In this document: one piece after another, positions 21,351 to 28,859 of the stretch
Numbering within the stretch: position 1 is the first letter of the stretch
Layout of the letters: the number at the start of each line of letters is the position of its first letter
Source: Acidipila rosea
Lineage (GTDB): Bacteria; Acidobacteriota; Terriglobia; Terriglobales; Acidobacteriaceae
NCBI RefSeq assembly: GCF_004339725.1
Contig: NZ_SMGK01000001.1
Span: forward strand, 248,001-312,000
Length of the DNA: 64,000 bases
Direction of reading: 5' to 3'
The notes under the pieces: model-generated
Seen by the model: only the letters and a program-made list of their open reading frames with translations
Databases searched by the model: none
What the model was told of the DNA's origin: nothing
Made by a program: the position numbers and the translations under genes

Positions 21351-22739
21351 TCAGGTGATGACGGGCGCGCCGGCGATGCCCTCGAGGCCGAAGACGCCCC
21401 GGTAGCGCTCGATCTCCTCGGGAGGGCCGAGCGACTTGTTGAAGTTGTCAGAGAGCTTGACGGCGGGACGGCCATCGACCTCGTTGAGCTTGCAGACAAG
21501 GCTGAGGGGATTGAAACCGCCATCGCCCTGCGGGTTGCAGTTGCGGAAATCGTTGGTGAGCAGTGTGCCCCAGCCTGCGCTGAAACGGATGCGGGGCTCG
21601 GGGAGCCACTTCTGCGTATCGAGAAAGTCGGCGGCGCTGCGGAAATCTGCGGGGGTGGCGCCGTTGAGGAGCCTGCCGGAGAACCAGGCGTGAAGGCCGA
21701 GAATCTGGTCCACGTCGAGCGAGTCGGAGGCGATGAAGAGCTTCTGGCGGGGGTCGCGGCCCCGCTGCTGCAACCACGTGATGTATTCGTCCCCGGCGAC
21801 GTAAGGGTCCTTGCTGTCGGCGCGCTGGCCGGTCCAGTCGGCGACCCAGTCCGGCGCACCACGGAGGAACTGGGTGGTGCCGAAGGTGTCGGGCAGGAGG
21901 ATGAGCAGTTCGCCGTGATAGGTCTGCTGCCAGAGTTCGAGGAGGCGATATTGCGCGGCCCGGCGCTGCTCGTCCGTGCTGGCGAGGGCAGCGAGCGCCA
22001 TGGGCAGCTCGTGGGCGTTCGTGCCGATGGCTTCGAGATCGTGCTGGTAGGCGAGATAGGTGTTGGAGGTGCCGCGGAAGCTGGCTCCGAGGGTGTCGCT
22101 CATGGCCTTGACGACATACTCCTGCCAGAGAAAGCTGTGACGGCGGCGGGTGCCGAAGTCACTGACGCGCAGGCCGGGGACGCCGCGGAGGCGGTCCATC
22201 TTCTCCCAGAGGCGGGCCTTGGCGCGGGCGTAAAGGATGTCGAGCTCAAGTTCGCTGAGGCGCTTGAGGGCGGCGCGGGTGCGCAGTTCACTGACGGCGG
22301 AGAGCGCGTAAATCTCCCAGAGAGTGGTGGCGGTCCATAGTCCGTGAAAACGCAGGGAGAGCTGCCCGTCGCGGGTCGTTGTCAGCTCGTATTCGGACAG
22401 CTGAAAGTCGCGGTCGAGCCACTGAAGGAAGGCGGGTTCGAAGATGCCCTGGCGGCCGTAGAAGGTATTGCCCGCGAGCCAGATGAGTTCGGACTTGTGA
22501 AAGCGGAGGGTGCGGGCGTTGTCGAGCTGCTCGCGAAGCTCGCCGGGATCGATGAGATCGGCGAGACGGACCTCGGTGGAGCGATTGATGAGGGAAAACG
22601 AGGCGCTGGTCGCAGGGAAGTGCTTCCAGATGAACTGGAGCATGAGCAGCTTGTAGAAGTCGGTATCCAGCAGGGAGCGGGTGATCGGGTCGAGCTCCCA
22701 GTTGTGATTGTGCGCGCGGCGCGCGAGGTTAATGATCAC
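21351..22739 (-). CDS. pncB: Nicotinate phosphoribosyltransferase
   Basis: NAD salvage: nicotinate + PRPP to nicotinate mononucleotide. 462 residues. The N-terminal [20 protein letters not shown] is the family hallmark. The region [29 protein letters not shown] holds the conserved autophosphorylation-type His, and [14 protein letters not shown] and [16 protein letters not shown] form the phosphate-binding part. The start codon is GTG at 22739 with a poor ribosome site; no better in-frame start precedes the LLDTDFYK block. A mobile element lies 73 nt upstream. Confidence 0.94.
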   Translation of the reverse strand: MIINLARRAHNHNWELDPITRSLLDTDFYKLLMLQFIWKHFPATSASFSLINRSTEVRLADLIDPGELREQLDNARTLRFHKSELIWLAGNTFYGRQGIFEPAFLQWLDRDFQLSEYELTTTRDGQLSLRFHGLWTATTLWEIYALSAVSELRTRAALKRLSELELDILYARAKARLWEKMDRLRGVPGLRVSDFGTRRRHSFLWQEYVVKAMSDTLGASFRGTSNTYLAYQHDLEAIGTNAHELPMALAALASTDEQRRAAQYRLLELWQQTYHGELLILLPDTFGTTQFLRGAPDWVADWTGQRADSKDPYVAGDEYITWLQQRGRDPRQKLFIASDSLDVDQILGLHAWFSGRLLNGATPADFRSAADFLDTQKWLPEPRIRFSAGWGTLLTNDFRNCNPQGDGGFNPLSLVCKLNEVDGRPAVKLSDNFNKSLGPPEEIERYRGVFGLEGIAGAPVIT

Positions 22740-22804
22740 AATGGGATTACTTTACTGCATGCGGTGGGCGGGCTCAGGAGATGCCGGGTTTGAAGGATGG
22801 AAGG

Positions 22805-22812
22805 GGATTTTG
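22805..22812. repeat. Left copy of 8-bp target-site duplication
   Basis: GGATTTTG directly abuts the left end of the IS1595-type element; the identical octamer abuts its right end at 24868-24875. An 8-bp duplication is the known size for IS1595-family insertion. Confidence 0.85.
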
Positions 22813-22836
22813 GGAAATAATATACTTGACGAATCA
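22813..22836 (+). repeat. Left terminal inverted repeat
   Basis: Begins GGAAAT, core AATATACTTGACGAATCA. Pairs with the right repeat at 24844-24867 with mismatches at positions 3, 6 and 14 only. Contains the TTGACG that may serve as a -35 box for the passenger genes. Confidence 0.88.
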
Positions 22837-22854
22837 TCGGCGCGATTCGAGAAT
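22826..22854 (+). promoter_or_regulatory. Possible promoter of the passenger genes, -35 in the terminal repeat
   Basis: TTGACG (22826-22831), a 17-nt spacer, and GAGAAT (22849-22854; four of six matches to TATAAT). A start site near 22861 would make the TTG start at 22866 nearly leaderless or favour the ATG at 22899. The -35 belongs to the repeat itself, so each copy of the element would carry it. Confidence 0.4.
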
Positions 22855-22865
22855 GGGGGTGTGAT

Positions 22866-23681
22866 TTGAACCTTCAAATTTGGAGCCCCCAGCTAATCAT
22901 GCAAGCCGTCGAGGTGTATCTATTTCCAGCGTGTATGCGTTCCACTCTCAATGAGGTACAACTTGGCCATATCTACAAAGACTTCGACCAGCAGTTGAAT
23001 GCTCTGGAACGAATAGAGGCATCTCTTGAGAGATTTAGAAATCTTTGTCTTGAAAACGAACTGCGGATGACGGTGAAATCGATCGACAAGATGGCAGAGT
23101 ACGTCAAGCTTCAGCAGGAGGGTGCCCGAATAGATTTCGATTCTCTGGAAAGAGCAATCCAAACTGTGGCTCAACGTCTGGAAGATGAACTAGAAATTCG
23201 CACTTTCTTTTCCCTTGAGCCGTCCGAAGCTGAGGCATGGAAGGGGAAGCGCATCTATGGCGAGGAAGTCTCTGATAAGTTCCCTTCCACTGATTACGAA
23301 CTAGAAGAGTATTCAAAATGTTTTGCGGTTGGCAGATATACGGCTGCGGTGTTTCATCTCATGCGCGTTTTAGAGATCGGTCTTTCCGCTTTAGCGCTGG
23401 GCATAGGTTGTGATCCCAAAGATCGAAGTTGGGAGCAGATTATTCAGGGTATCCAAAAAGCACTTCAGACAAGCAGTGAATCAAAATCCGCCGATTGGAA
23501 GGCGACAGAGCAGTATTATTCCGAGATCACGGCGCATTTTCGCAACCTCAAGAATGCTTGGCGGAATCACACAATGCACGTCCGGGAGAAGTATGACAGG
23601 CAGCGATCCGAAGAGGTCTTTGTGCATGTACGCGCCGTAATGAAGGCGCTCAGTCAACGATGCCAGGAAGTGAACCCATGA
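22866..23681 (+). CDS. HEPN-motif protein, passenger of the IS1595-type element
   Basis: 271 residues, unrecognised as a full-length family. The N-terminal half is largely helical and charged, possibly coiled coil (YKDFDQQLNALERIEASLERFRNLCLENELRM, about residues 35-66). The C-terminal half contains FAVGRYTAAVFHLMRVLEIGLSALA and then AWRNHTMHVREKYD: Arg233-Asn234-x3-His238 fits the RNxxxH (R-x4-6-H) catalytic motif of HEPN ribonucleases. That is my basis for calling it HEPN-like. Start is TTG 22866 (preceded by GGGGGT) or ATG 22899. Its stop overlaps the start of the 56-aa gene by 4 nt. RNase activity or toxicity is inferred, not shown. Confidence 0.65.
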   Translation: MNLQIWSPQLIMQAVEVYLFPACMRSTLNEVQLGHIYKDFDQQLNALERIEASLERFRNLCLENELRMTVKSIDKMAEYVKLQQEGARIDFDSLERAIQTVAQRLEDELEIRTFFSLEPSEAEAWKGKRIYGEEVSDKFPSTDYELEEYSKCFAVGRYTAAVFHLMRVLEIGLSALALGIGCDPKDRSWEQIIQGIQKALQTSSESKSADWKATEQYYSEITAHFRNLKNAWRNHTMHVREKYDRQRSEEVFVHVRAVMKALSQRCQEVNP

Positions 23682-23848
23682 AGAAGAGCAAAGAATTTGA
23701 GCAGTTCGACGATGCGATGAATTCAATTCTTCGCGCCGATCCGAAGGTAGTGAAAGAGGCGATGGAAGCGGAGAAGAAAGCTAACGCAGAAAAGCGGAAG
23801 GCTAAGAAACCTTCCACTGCGGGCCGCGCTTTAGGCGCGAAGGACTAG
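23678..23848 (+). CDS. 56-aa charged protein coupled to the HEPN-motif gene
   Basis: Starts MKKSKEFEQFDDAMNSILRA, then a strongly charged helix (EAMEAEKKANAEKRKAKK) and a short Ala/Gly tail. Resembles a recurrent family of short proteins with an N-terminal (K)EFxxFDxAM motif and a Lys-rich tail seen near mobile genes; I know no function. The ATG overlaps the upstream stop (ATGA), so translation is coupled. In two-gene HEPN modules such a small partner would be the natural antitoxin candidate, but this is inference. The stop codon overlaps the end of the convergent transposase reading frame. Confidence 0.65.
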   Translation: MKKSKEFEQFDDAMNSILRADPKVVKEAMEAEKKANAEKRKAKKPSTAGRALGAKD

Positions 23849-24818
23849 TTAATCGTTTCGCCCGCCTTACCGGTTACCTCTGCATAGGTGAGGCACTTGT
23901 CAACGGCCTGCATGAGCACACAAGCGAAACGGTCGGCGTCGGTAAGTGGGTTGTCTTTGGTCGCACGGTTGTGAAAACGGAATATCTGTTCGGAGACGTA
24001 ACGATCAAGATGGAATGGCTCAACAGCAACGTAAGTTCCGCGAAGGCCGCGTTCAGGAGACTCCAGAAGTTCTCGATTCCCTGAGTGTGTACCTGTCCGC
24101 GTACATGCTCAATCGAGTGATTTACCACCTTGTGAATGAACTGCTTTTCGAGGCCGTCGTATCCAGATAACTCATCGGTGTAGACCTTGGCGAACGGGGT
24201 TTCGTTGTTGAGAATCGATTCCTGCAACGAATCGCGGCGAACGTTCGGCATGACCTTGGCGCGAACCTGCCGAAGCTCCCGACCCAGCATCCCGTGGATG
24301 GCAGTCTTGCCGACGTATTCACCCTTGAGGCCATCCTTCGCTTGCATCCTCGCCTTGCGATCCTTGTGCATCTTCTGAGGGTTCGGCCCAACATAGGTTT
24401 CATCGCTCTCTACCGGGCCGCCAAAGCCGAACTTGTGCGAGGTGTCTTGCTTCATTGCTTCGCGAATCCGGTGGAGCATAAACCATGCAGTTTTCTGAGT
24501 CACGCCAAGCGAGCGTGAAAGCTCATAGGAGCTAACGCCGTTCTTCGCATTGGTAATCAGCCACACCGCCGGAAGCCACTTTTCAAGTCCGAGAGGCGAA
24601 TCCTCAAAGATCGTTCCAACCTTGACGGTGAACTGGCGCTTGGCATGGGCGCTCTTGCACTGCCACTTGCCTTGAGACTTCAGAAAAGTGGGGTCTTTGC
24701 GTTCACAGGTCGGGCAAACGACGCCTTCAGGCCAACGCCTATCTACCATATATTGCAGGCAGTTATCGGCATCTGCGAAGTAGAGGATGGCGTCTTGAAG
24801 TGTTTTTGGGGCTTTCAT
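23845..24818 (-). pseudogene. IS1595-family transposase, frameshifted near the C-terminus
   Basis: Start ATG 24818 (MKAPKTLQDAILYF, the family's usual beginning); an in-frame GTG at 24854 lies inside the terminal repeat. N-terminal zinc-ribbon-like CPTC motif, then the ISXO2-like DDE domain with Asp139 in ESDETYVG, Asp in VYTDELSGYD and Glu in GIENFWSLL. After WSLL the frame is wrong: it runs on in an unrelated frame to 23874. One base appears missing near 24051 (AA where AAG is expected); restoring it gives LKRGLRGTYVAVEPFHLDRY, the standard family C-terminus, continuing to a TAG at 23845. No slippery sequence is visible, so I read this as a decayed gene. Confidence 0.85.
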
Positions 24819-24843
24819 GTTTTTAAGTATGTCAAAGCTGACT

Positions 24844-24867
24844 TGATTCGTCACGTATATTGTTGCC
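24844..24867 (-). repeat. Right terminal inverted repeat
   Basis: Read on the minus strand it begins GGCAAC, core AATATACGTGACGAATCA, matching 21 of 24 positions of the left repeat. Immediately followed by the second GGATTTTG at 24868-24875. Confidence 0.88.
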
Positions 24868-24875
24868 GGATTTTG
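24868..24875. repeat. Right copy of 8-bp target-site duplication
   Basis: GGATTTTG, identical to 22805-22812, directly outside the right terminal repeat. Confidence 0.85.
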
Positions 24876-25166
24876 CGTACCAGTTGGCCAGAAAAGAGCG
24901 CAGCCAGAGGCTTTGCGGTCGAGATGGCCGACGCTGTAATTGTGCTCTGATCTGCGGAATCGCTGGAAGGAAGAGGATGCAGGTCACGACGTTCCCTCGT
25001 CAACGATTTGCCCAGAATAACGATACCTTGATGGATATCTATAGAGCGCCAAGCCTGCGGCGATCAATGGTTGTTTCTGTTCGAGGGGTTGAGTGAGGTG
25101 GCGCTTGGGGGGGCTCGCTGGAAATTCATTCTTGCGGCCGCCGGTTCTCGGCTAAACTAGAGGGTC
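24876..25166. other. Intergenic DNA right of the mobile element
   Basis: About 290 bases of host-like sequence before the aldehyde dehydrogenase gene. I see no supported ORF or RNA. TAAACT at about 25152-25157 could be a -10 box for the dehydrogenase gene, but no good -35 is evident. Confidence 0.3.
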
Positions 25167-26762
25167 ATGTCAACCGCACAGATCTCCACCGTCATCCTGC
25201 CGCTGAGCCCCAAAGGGCCGTTTCGCAATGAACCTTTTACGAACTTCCACGACCATGCCAATGCGCATGCGATGAAAGAGGCGCTGGTGCGGGTGGGGGA
25301 CATGCTCGGGCACGAGTATGAGCTGGTGATCGGCGGGGAGCGGCTGCGGACGGCGGAGAAGATCCGGTCGGTGAATCCGGCGCGTCCGGCGCAGGTGGTG
25401 GGTGTGCACCAGAAGGCCGGGGCCGAGCACGTCGAGCAGACGATGCAGGCGGCGCTGGCGGCCTTTGAGCATTGGCAGTATGTGGCGGCGGAGGAGCGGG
25501 CGGCGCTGCTGCTGAAGGCGGCGGAGATTATCCGCGAGCGGAAGTTCGAGTTCTGTGCGTGGCTGACCTATGAGGTCGGCAAGAACTGGGCCGAGGCCGA
25601 TGCGGATGTGGCTGAGACGATCGACTTCCTTGAATTCTATGCGCGCGAGGCGCTGCGGCTGGCCGCGGCGACGACGCCGATCCAGTATCCCGGGGAGAAG
25701 AACGAGCTGCTGTATCTTCCGCTGGGAGTCGGCGCGGTGATTCCGCCGTGGAACTTCCCGTTTGCGATTATGGCGGGGATGACGGCGGCGGCGATTGTGA
25801 CCGGCAATACGGTGGTGCTGAAGCCGTCGAGCGATTCGCCGACGATCGCGGCGCGGTTTGTGGACGTGCTCGAAGAGGCGGGGATGCCGCCGGGGGTGGT
25901 GAACTTCTGCCCCGGGTCGGGGGCGACCTTTGGCAATGCGGTGGTGGAGCACCCGAAGACGCGCTTCATCGCGTTTACCGGCTCGAAGCAGGTCGGGCTG
26001 GAGATCCACGAGCGGGCGGCAAAGACGCAGCCGGGACAGATCTGGATCAAGCGGACGGTGCTCGAAATGGGCGGCAAGGACGCGATCATCGTGAGCGCGG
26101 ATGCGGACCTGGACCAGGCGGTCGAAGGGGTGGTGTCGTCGGCGTTTGGATTTAGCGGGCAGAAGTGCTCGGCGTGTTCGCGGGCAATTGTGGAAGAGCC
26201 GCTCTATGACGTTTTTGTGGAGCGGGTGCGGGAACGGGTGGCTGCGATCAAGGTCGGCGACCCGGTGGAGAACTTTGGCATGGGGCCGGTGGTGAATCGC
26301 GGAGCGCTGGAGACGATTCTCGGCTACATCGACACGGGCAAGCGGGAAGGCCGGCTGATTGCGGGCGGCAAGAAGATAGAGACGGCGGAGCACGGCTACT
26401 ATATTGAGCCGACGGTGTTTGCGGATGTCGATCCGCAGGCGCGGATTTCGCAGGAGGAAATCTTCGGGCCGGTGCTGGCGATCTCAAAGGCGCGGGACTT
26501 TGACCATGCGCTGGAGATTGTGAACGGAACGGAGTATGGCCTAACGGGGGCGCTCTACACGGCGGACGCGGAGAAGCAGCGGCAGGCGCGGCTGAAGTAT
26601 CACGTGGGCAACCTCTACTTCAACCGCAAGTGCACGGGCGCGATGGTCGGAGCGCATCCCTTTGGCGGCTTCAATATGTCGGGGACAGACTCGAAGGCGG
26701 GCGGCCCGGATTACCTGCTGTTGTTCACGCAGGCGAAATCTGTGGCTACGCGGCTGGGGTAG
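25167..26762 (+). CDS. pruA: L-glutamate gamma-semialdehyde (P5C) dehydrogenase
   Basis: NAD-dependent oxidation of glutamate semialdehyde to glutamate, last step of proline/arginine catabolism. 531 residues, the length of stand-alone RocA/PruA. Rossmann and active-site motifs: PPWNFPFAIMAGM, VLKPSSDSP, FTGSKQVGLEI, the general base Glu in TVLEMGGKD, the nucleophile Cys in SGQKCSACSRAIV, EIFGPVLAI, and a C-terminal FNMSGTDSKAGGPDYLLLF typical of the P5C branch. No putA proline dehydrogenase domain is nearby. Confidence 0.92.
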   Translation: MSTAQISTVILPLSPKGPFRNEPFTNFHDHANAHAMKEALVRVGDMLGHEYELVIGGERLRTAEKIRSVNPARPAQVVGVHQKAGAEHVEQTMQAALAAFEHWQYVAAEERAALLLKAAEIIRERKFEFCAWLTYEVGKNWAEADADVAETIDFLEFYAREALRLAAATTPIQYPGEKNELLYLPLGVGAVIPPWNFPFAIMAGMTAAAIVTGNTVVLKPSSDSPTIAARFVDVLEEAGMPPGVVNFCPGSGATFGNAVVEHPKTRFIAFTGSKQVGLEIHERAAKTQPGQIWIKRTVLEMGGKDAIIVSADADLDQAVEGVVSSAFGFSGQKCSACSRAIVEEPLYDVFVERVRERVAAIKVGDPVENFGMGPVVNRGALETILGYIDTGKREGRLIAGGKKIETAEHGYYIEPTVFADVDPQARISQEEIFGPVLAISKARDFDHALEIVNGTEYGLTGALYTADAEKQRQARLKYHVGNLYFNRKCTGAMVGAHPFGGFNMSGTDSKAGGPDYLLLFTQAKSVATRLG

Positions 26763-26840
26763 CTGCGGGCGCCTGGTGAGGGCGGATCTCCGCTGATGCA
26801 GCGACGGCTTCGTTTGACAGGCTGAAGCTAACTGAGCACA

Positions 26841-27239
26841 ATGGGCGCAGAAAGGCATGCTGTGGCCAAGATTCTGTGCGTGGACGATGATCCTGCCGTC
26901 ATCGTTCTGAAGACGGCAATTCTGGAGCAGGCTGGCCACACGGTCAGATCCTGTTCCACGGCGGATGACGCGATCCGGCTGCTGGAAGAAGAAAGATTTG
27001 ATGCGGTGGTAACGGACTGGCGCCTTGGAGATGGACGGGGACGGACCATTGTCGAGGCGGCGAAGAGCAGGTTCAGTGTGCCGGTGGTGGTGGTTTCGGG
27101 CTATGTAGGCGAGGCTTTCCAGGCGGCGGAACCGCTGGCGGATCTCTACCTGGAAAAGCCGGCTGATCCGCGGGAGCTGGTGCAGGTGGTGGATGCGCTG
27201 CTGCGGACCAGGCGCGACAGTGCCAGTCTGGGAATCTAG
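26841..27239 (+). CDS. Single-domain response regulator (receiver only)
   Basis: 132-residue CheY-like receiver. Acidic pocket in CVDDDPAVIVL, phospho-acceptor Asp59 in VTDWRLGDGRG, and Lys106 in YLEKPADPREL. There is no output domain. Start is ATG 26841; a GTG at 26862 with AAAGG at good spacing is equally likely and would give MAKILCVDDD. No histidine kinase is adjacent; the orphan kinase at 37.3-38.7 kb has no known link. Confidence 0.88.
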   Translation: MGAERHAVAKILCVDDDPAVIVLKTAILEQAGHTVRSCSTADDAIRLLEEERFDAVVTDWRLGDGRGRTIVEAAKSRFSVPVVVVSGYVGEAFQAAEPLADLYLEKPADPRELVQVVDALLRTRRDSASLGI

Positions 27240-27333
27240 CGCGGCGTATGCAGCCCAAGTTGCTGCAGCGGAGACAAATTTATCTCGCGAGCGGCCGCCG
27301 CACCTTCATTACAATTAAGATCAAGCCAACTCC

Positions 27334-28434
27334 ATGCGCCGTTTTCTATCTTTTCGGGATTTTGACTGGACCCTGCTGGGGTTTGTGCTGGTGCTGTCGG
27401 TGATCTCCATCCTGGAGATTTACAGCGCGACGATGCACACGAAGTTTGTGGGCTTCGAGAAGATGCAGATGCTGTGGCTGGCGGGCGGGCTGGTGGCGAT
27501 GTTCACGCTGTCGCTGATCGACTACCACCGGCTGCTGGAGATCATTCACTGGATCTACGGGTTCTGCCTGGTATCGCTGGCGGCAGTGCTGGTGGTGGGT
27601 ACAAAGGTGCTGGGCGCGCGGCGATGGATCAAGCTGCCGGGCGGGATACACTTTCAGCCTTCGGAGTGGGTGAAGCTGGTGCTGATTGTGGCGATGGCGC
27701 GGTACTTTGCCGGGCTGGCGGGCAAGACGCTGACGTGGGTGGACGTCTTCAAGGGTATGGCGATGGTAGGGGTTCCCATGCTGCTGGTGCTGAAGCAGCC
27801 GGACCTGGGGACGTCGCTGACCTACTTTCCGATTCTGCTGTGCGGATTGTTTCTGGGCGGCATCGACTGGAAGAAGGCGACGATCATCGGGGTGGTCAGC
27901 GTGACTCTGGTGGGCGGCATCTGGATGAGCGGAAAGGTATTGAAGCCCTACCAGAAGGCACGGCTGACGAGCTTCCTGAACCCGGACAACGATCCCAAGG
28001 GGACGGGGTACCAGATCCGGCAATCGCTGATTGCGGTGGGCGACGGAGGAGTTTTCGGGCGGGGAGCGACGAAGGGGACGCAGACGCAGGGGGACTTTCT
28101 GCCGATTCCGTACACGGACTTCATCTTCGCGGCGTTTTGCGAGGAGCATGGGTTCGTCGGCGCCACGGTAGTTCTGCTGCTATACTTCCTCATATTGATG
28201 CGTTTGATTCAAAACGCTCAAACAGCCTCCGACCTTCCGGGTACGTTCCTGGTAATGGGGGTGGTAGCAGTCCTGATCTTCCAGATCGCGGTCAACGTTG
28301 GTATGGTGGTGGGGCTGATGCCGGTGACCGGAATTCCATTGCCGCTGATGAGCTATGGAGGGTCTTCGGTCTTGTTCACATTTCTGGCGCTCGGGATGGT
28401 AATGAACGTCCGCATGAGCCGTTTTGTGAACTGA
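27334..28434 (+). CDS. rodA: Rod-shape-determining SEDS protein RodA
   Basis: Peptidoglycan glycosyltransferase of the elongasome. 366 residues, about ten membrane helices. Family motifs: GARRWIKLPGGIHFQPSEWVKL, KQPDLGTSLTYFPIL, the region around LNPDNDPKGTGYQIRQSLIAVG and GRGATKGTQTQGDFLPIPYTDFIFAAFCEEHGF, and VTGIPLPLMSYGGSSVL near the C-terminus. The next gene on the same strand is rne/rng, a neighbourhood often seen in cell-shape gene clusters. Confidence 0.95.
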   Translation: MRRFLSFRDFDWTLLGFVLVLSVISILEIYSATMHTKFVGFEKMQMLWLAGGLVAMFTLSLIDYHRLLEIIHWIYGFCLVSLAAVLVVGTKVLGARRWIKLPGGIHFQPSEWVKLVLIVAMARYFAGLAGKTLTWVDVFKGMAMVGVPMLLVLKQPDLGTSLTYFPILLCGLFLGGIDWKKATIIGVVSVTLVGGIWMSGKVLKPYQKARLTSFLNPDNDPKGTGYQIRQSLIAVGDGGVFGRGATKGTQTQGDFLPIPYTDFIFAAFCEEHGFVGATVVLLLYFLILMRLIQNAQTASDLPGTFLVMGVVAVLIFQIAVNVGMVVGLMPVTGIPLPLMSYGGSSVLFTFLALGMVMNVRMSRFVN

Positions 28435-28859
28435 GAACAGGTTCAGGCAGTGAGTGGCGATCCCGCAGAGTTGCGGCGCCGAAGTTTTGAGCAGTATTTA
28501 GACGAAGAAAATTTAACCGGCCAGGTAGATTGCCAGGCCGGGCAGGATGAAAGAATGAGCGCGCAACGACGGGGAACGGCCCCGCCTGGCAGACAGGCAG
28601 AAGCGGTCACAAACTCATTGCGCGTGGAAGTACTCCCGAAAGACGTATCCAGCAGATTTCTCAATCCTTTCAGCGGGTCTTCACCCGGCGTTTCGTGTCT
28701 TGCAAGAGAGGCACGGCGCAGCCGGAGTGTTGTGGCCGCCCCAGGGTTTGCGTTTCGATCGGCCGTCTCTTTGTCAGACTTTCTCCTTTCCGGAGCGCCT
28801 GCGTGATCTGCCTCGTCCGCGCCTGACTGGCGAAGAAGCCAGCGGGCAAGAGAGGCAGC
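28435..28859 (+). promoter_or_regulatory. Long, structured leader upstream of rne/rng
   Basis: 425 bases between rodA and the ribonuclease gene. TGCCAGGC (28531-28538) pairs with GCCTGGCA (28584-28591), and flanking G/C blocks add to the stem; CTGGC/GCCAG (28827-28842) forms a small hairpin just before the ribosome site AAGAGAGG. A 118-codon frame inside (from 28450) looks like noise. RNase E genes elsewhere are autoregulated through long structured leaders, so this could be a similar element; promoter position unknown. Confidence 0.35.

Larger units (their letters stand above)
22813..24867. mobile_element. IS1595-type element with two passenger genes (2,055 bp)
   Basis: Bounded by 24-bp inverted repeats (22813-22836 and 24844-24867, 21 of 24 identical, both beginning GG) and by direct 8-bp repeats GGATTTTG. 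Inside are, left to right, a HEPN-motif gene and a coupled 56-aa gene on the plus strand, and an IS1595-type transposase on the minus strand whose end overlaps the small gene's stop. A plain IS1595 element is near 1 kb; the additional 1 kb here is passenger DNA. Base composition is visibly more AT-rich than the flanks. The transposase is frameshifted, so this copy probably no longer moves on its own. Confidence 0.88.

Noticed and set aside
22601-22812. HEPN gene pair as an ordinary chromosomal toxin-antitoxin locus
   Set aside because: The pair lies wholly between the inverted repeats and target duplications that also enclose the transposase, so it belongs to the mobile element.
24040-24060. 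Programmed frameshift in the transposase
   Set aside because: The local sequence has no A/T slippery run; some IS families frameshift, but the simplest reading is loss of one base from an AAG codon.
28450-28806. 118-codon frame between rodA and the ribonuclease gene
   Set aside because: No ribosome site and no recognisable domain; the sequence shows stem-loops instead. Treated as leader.
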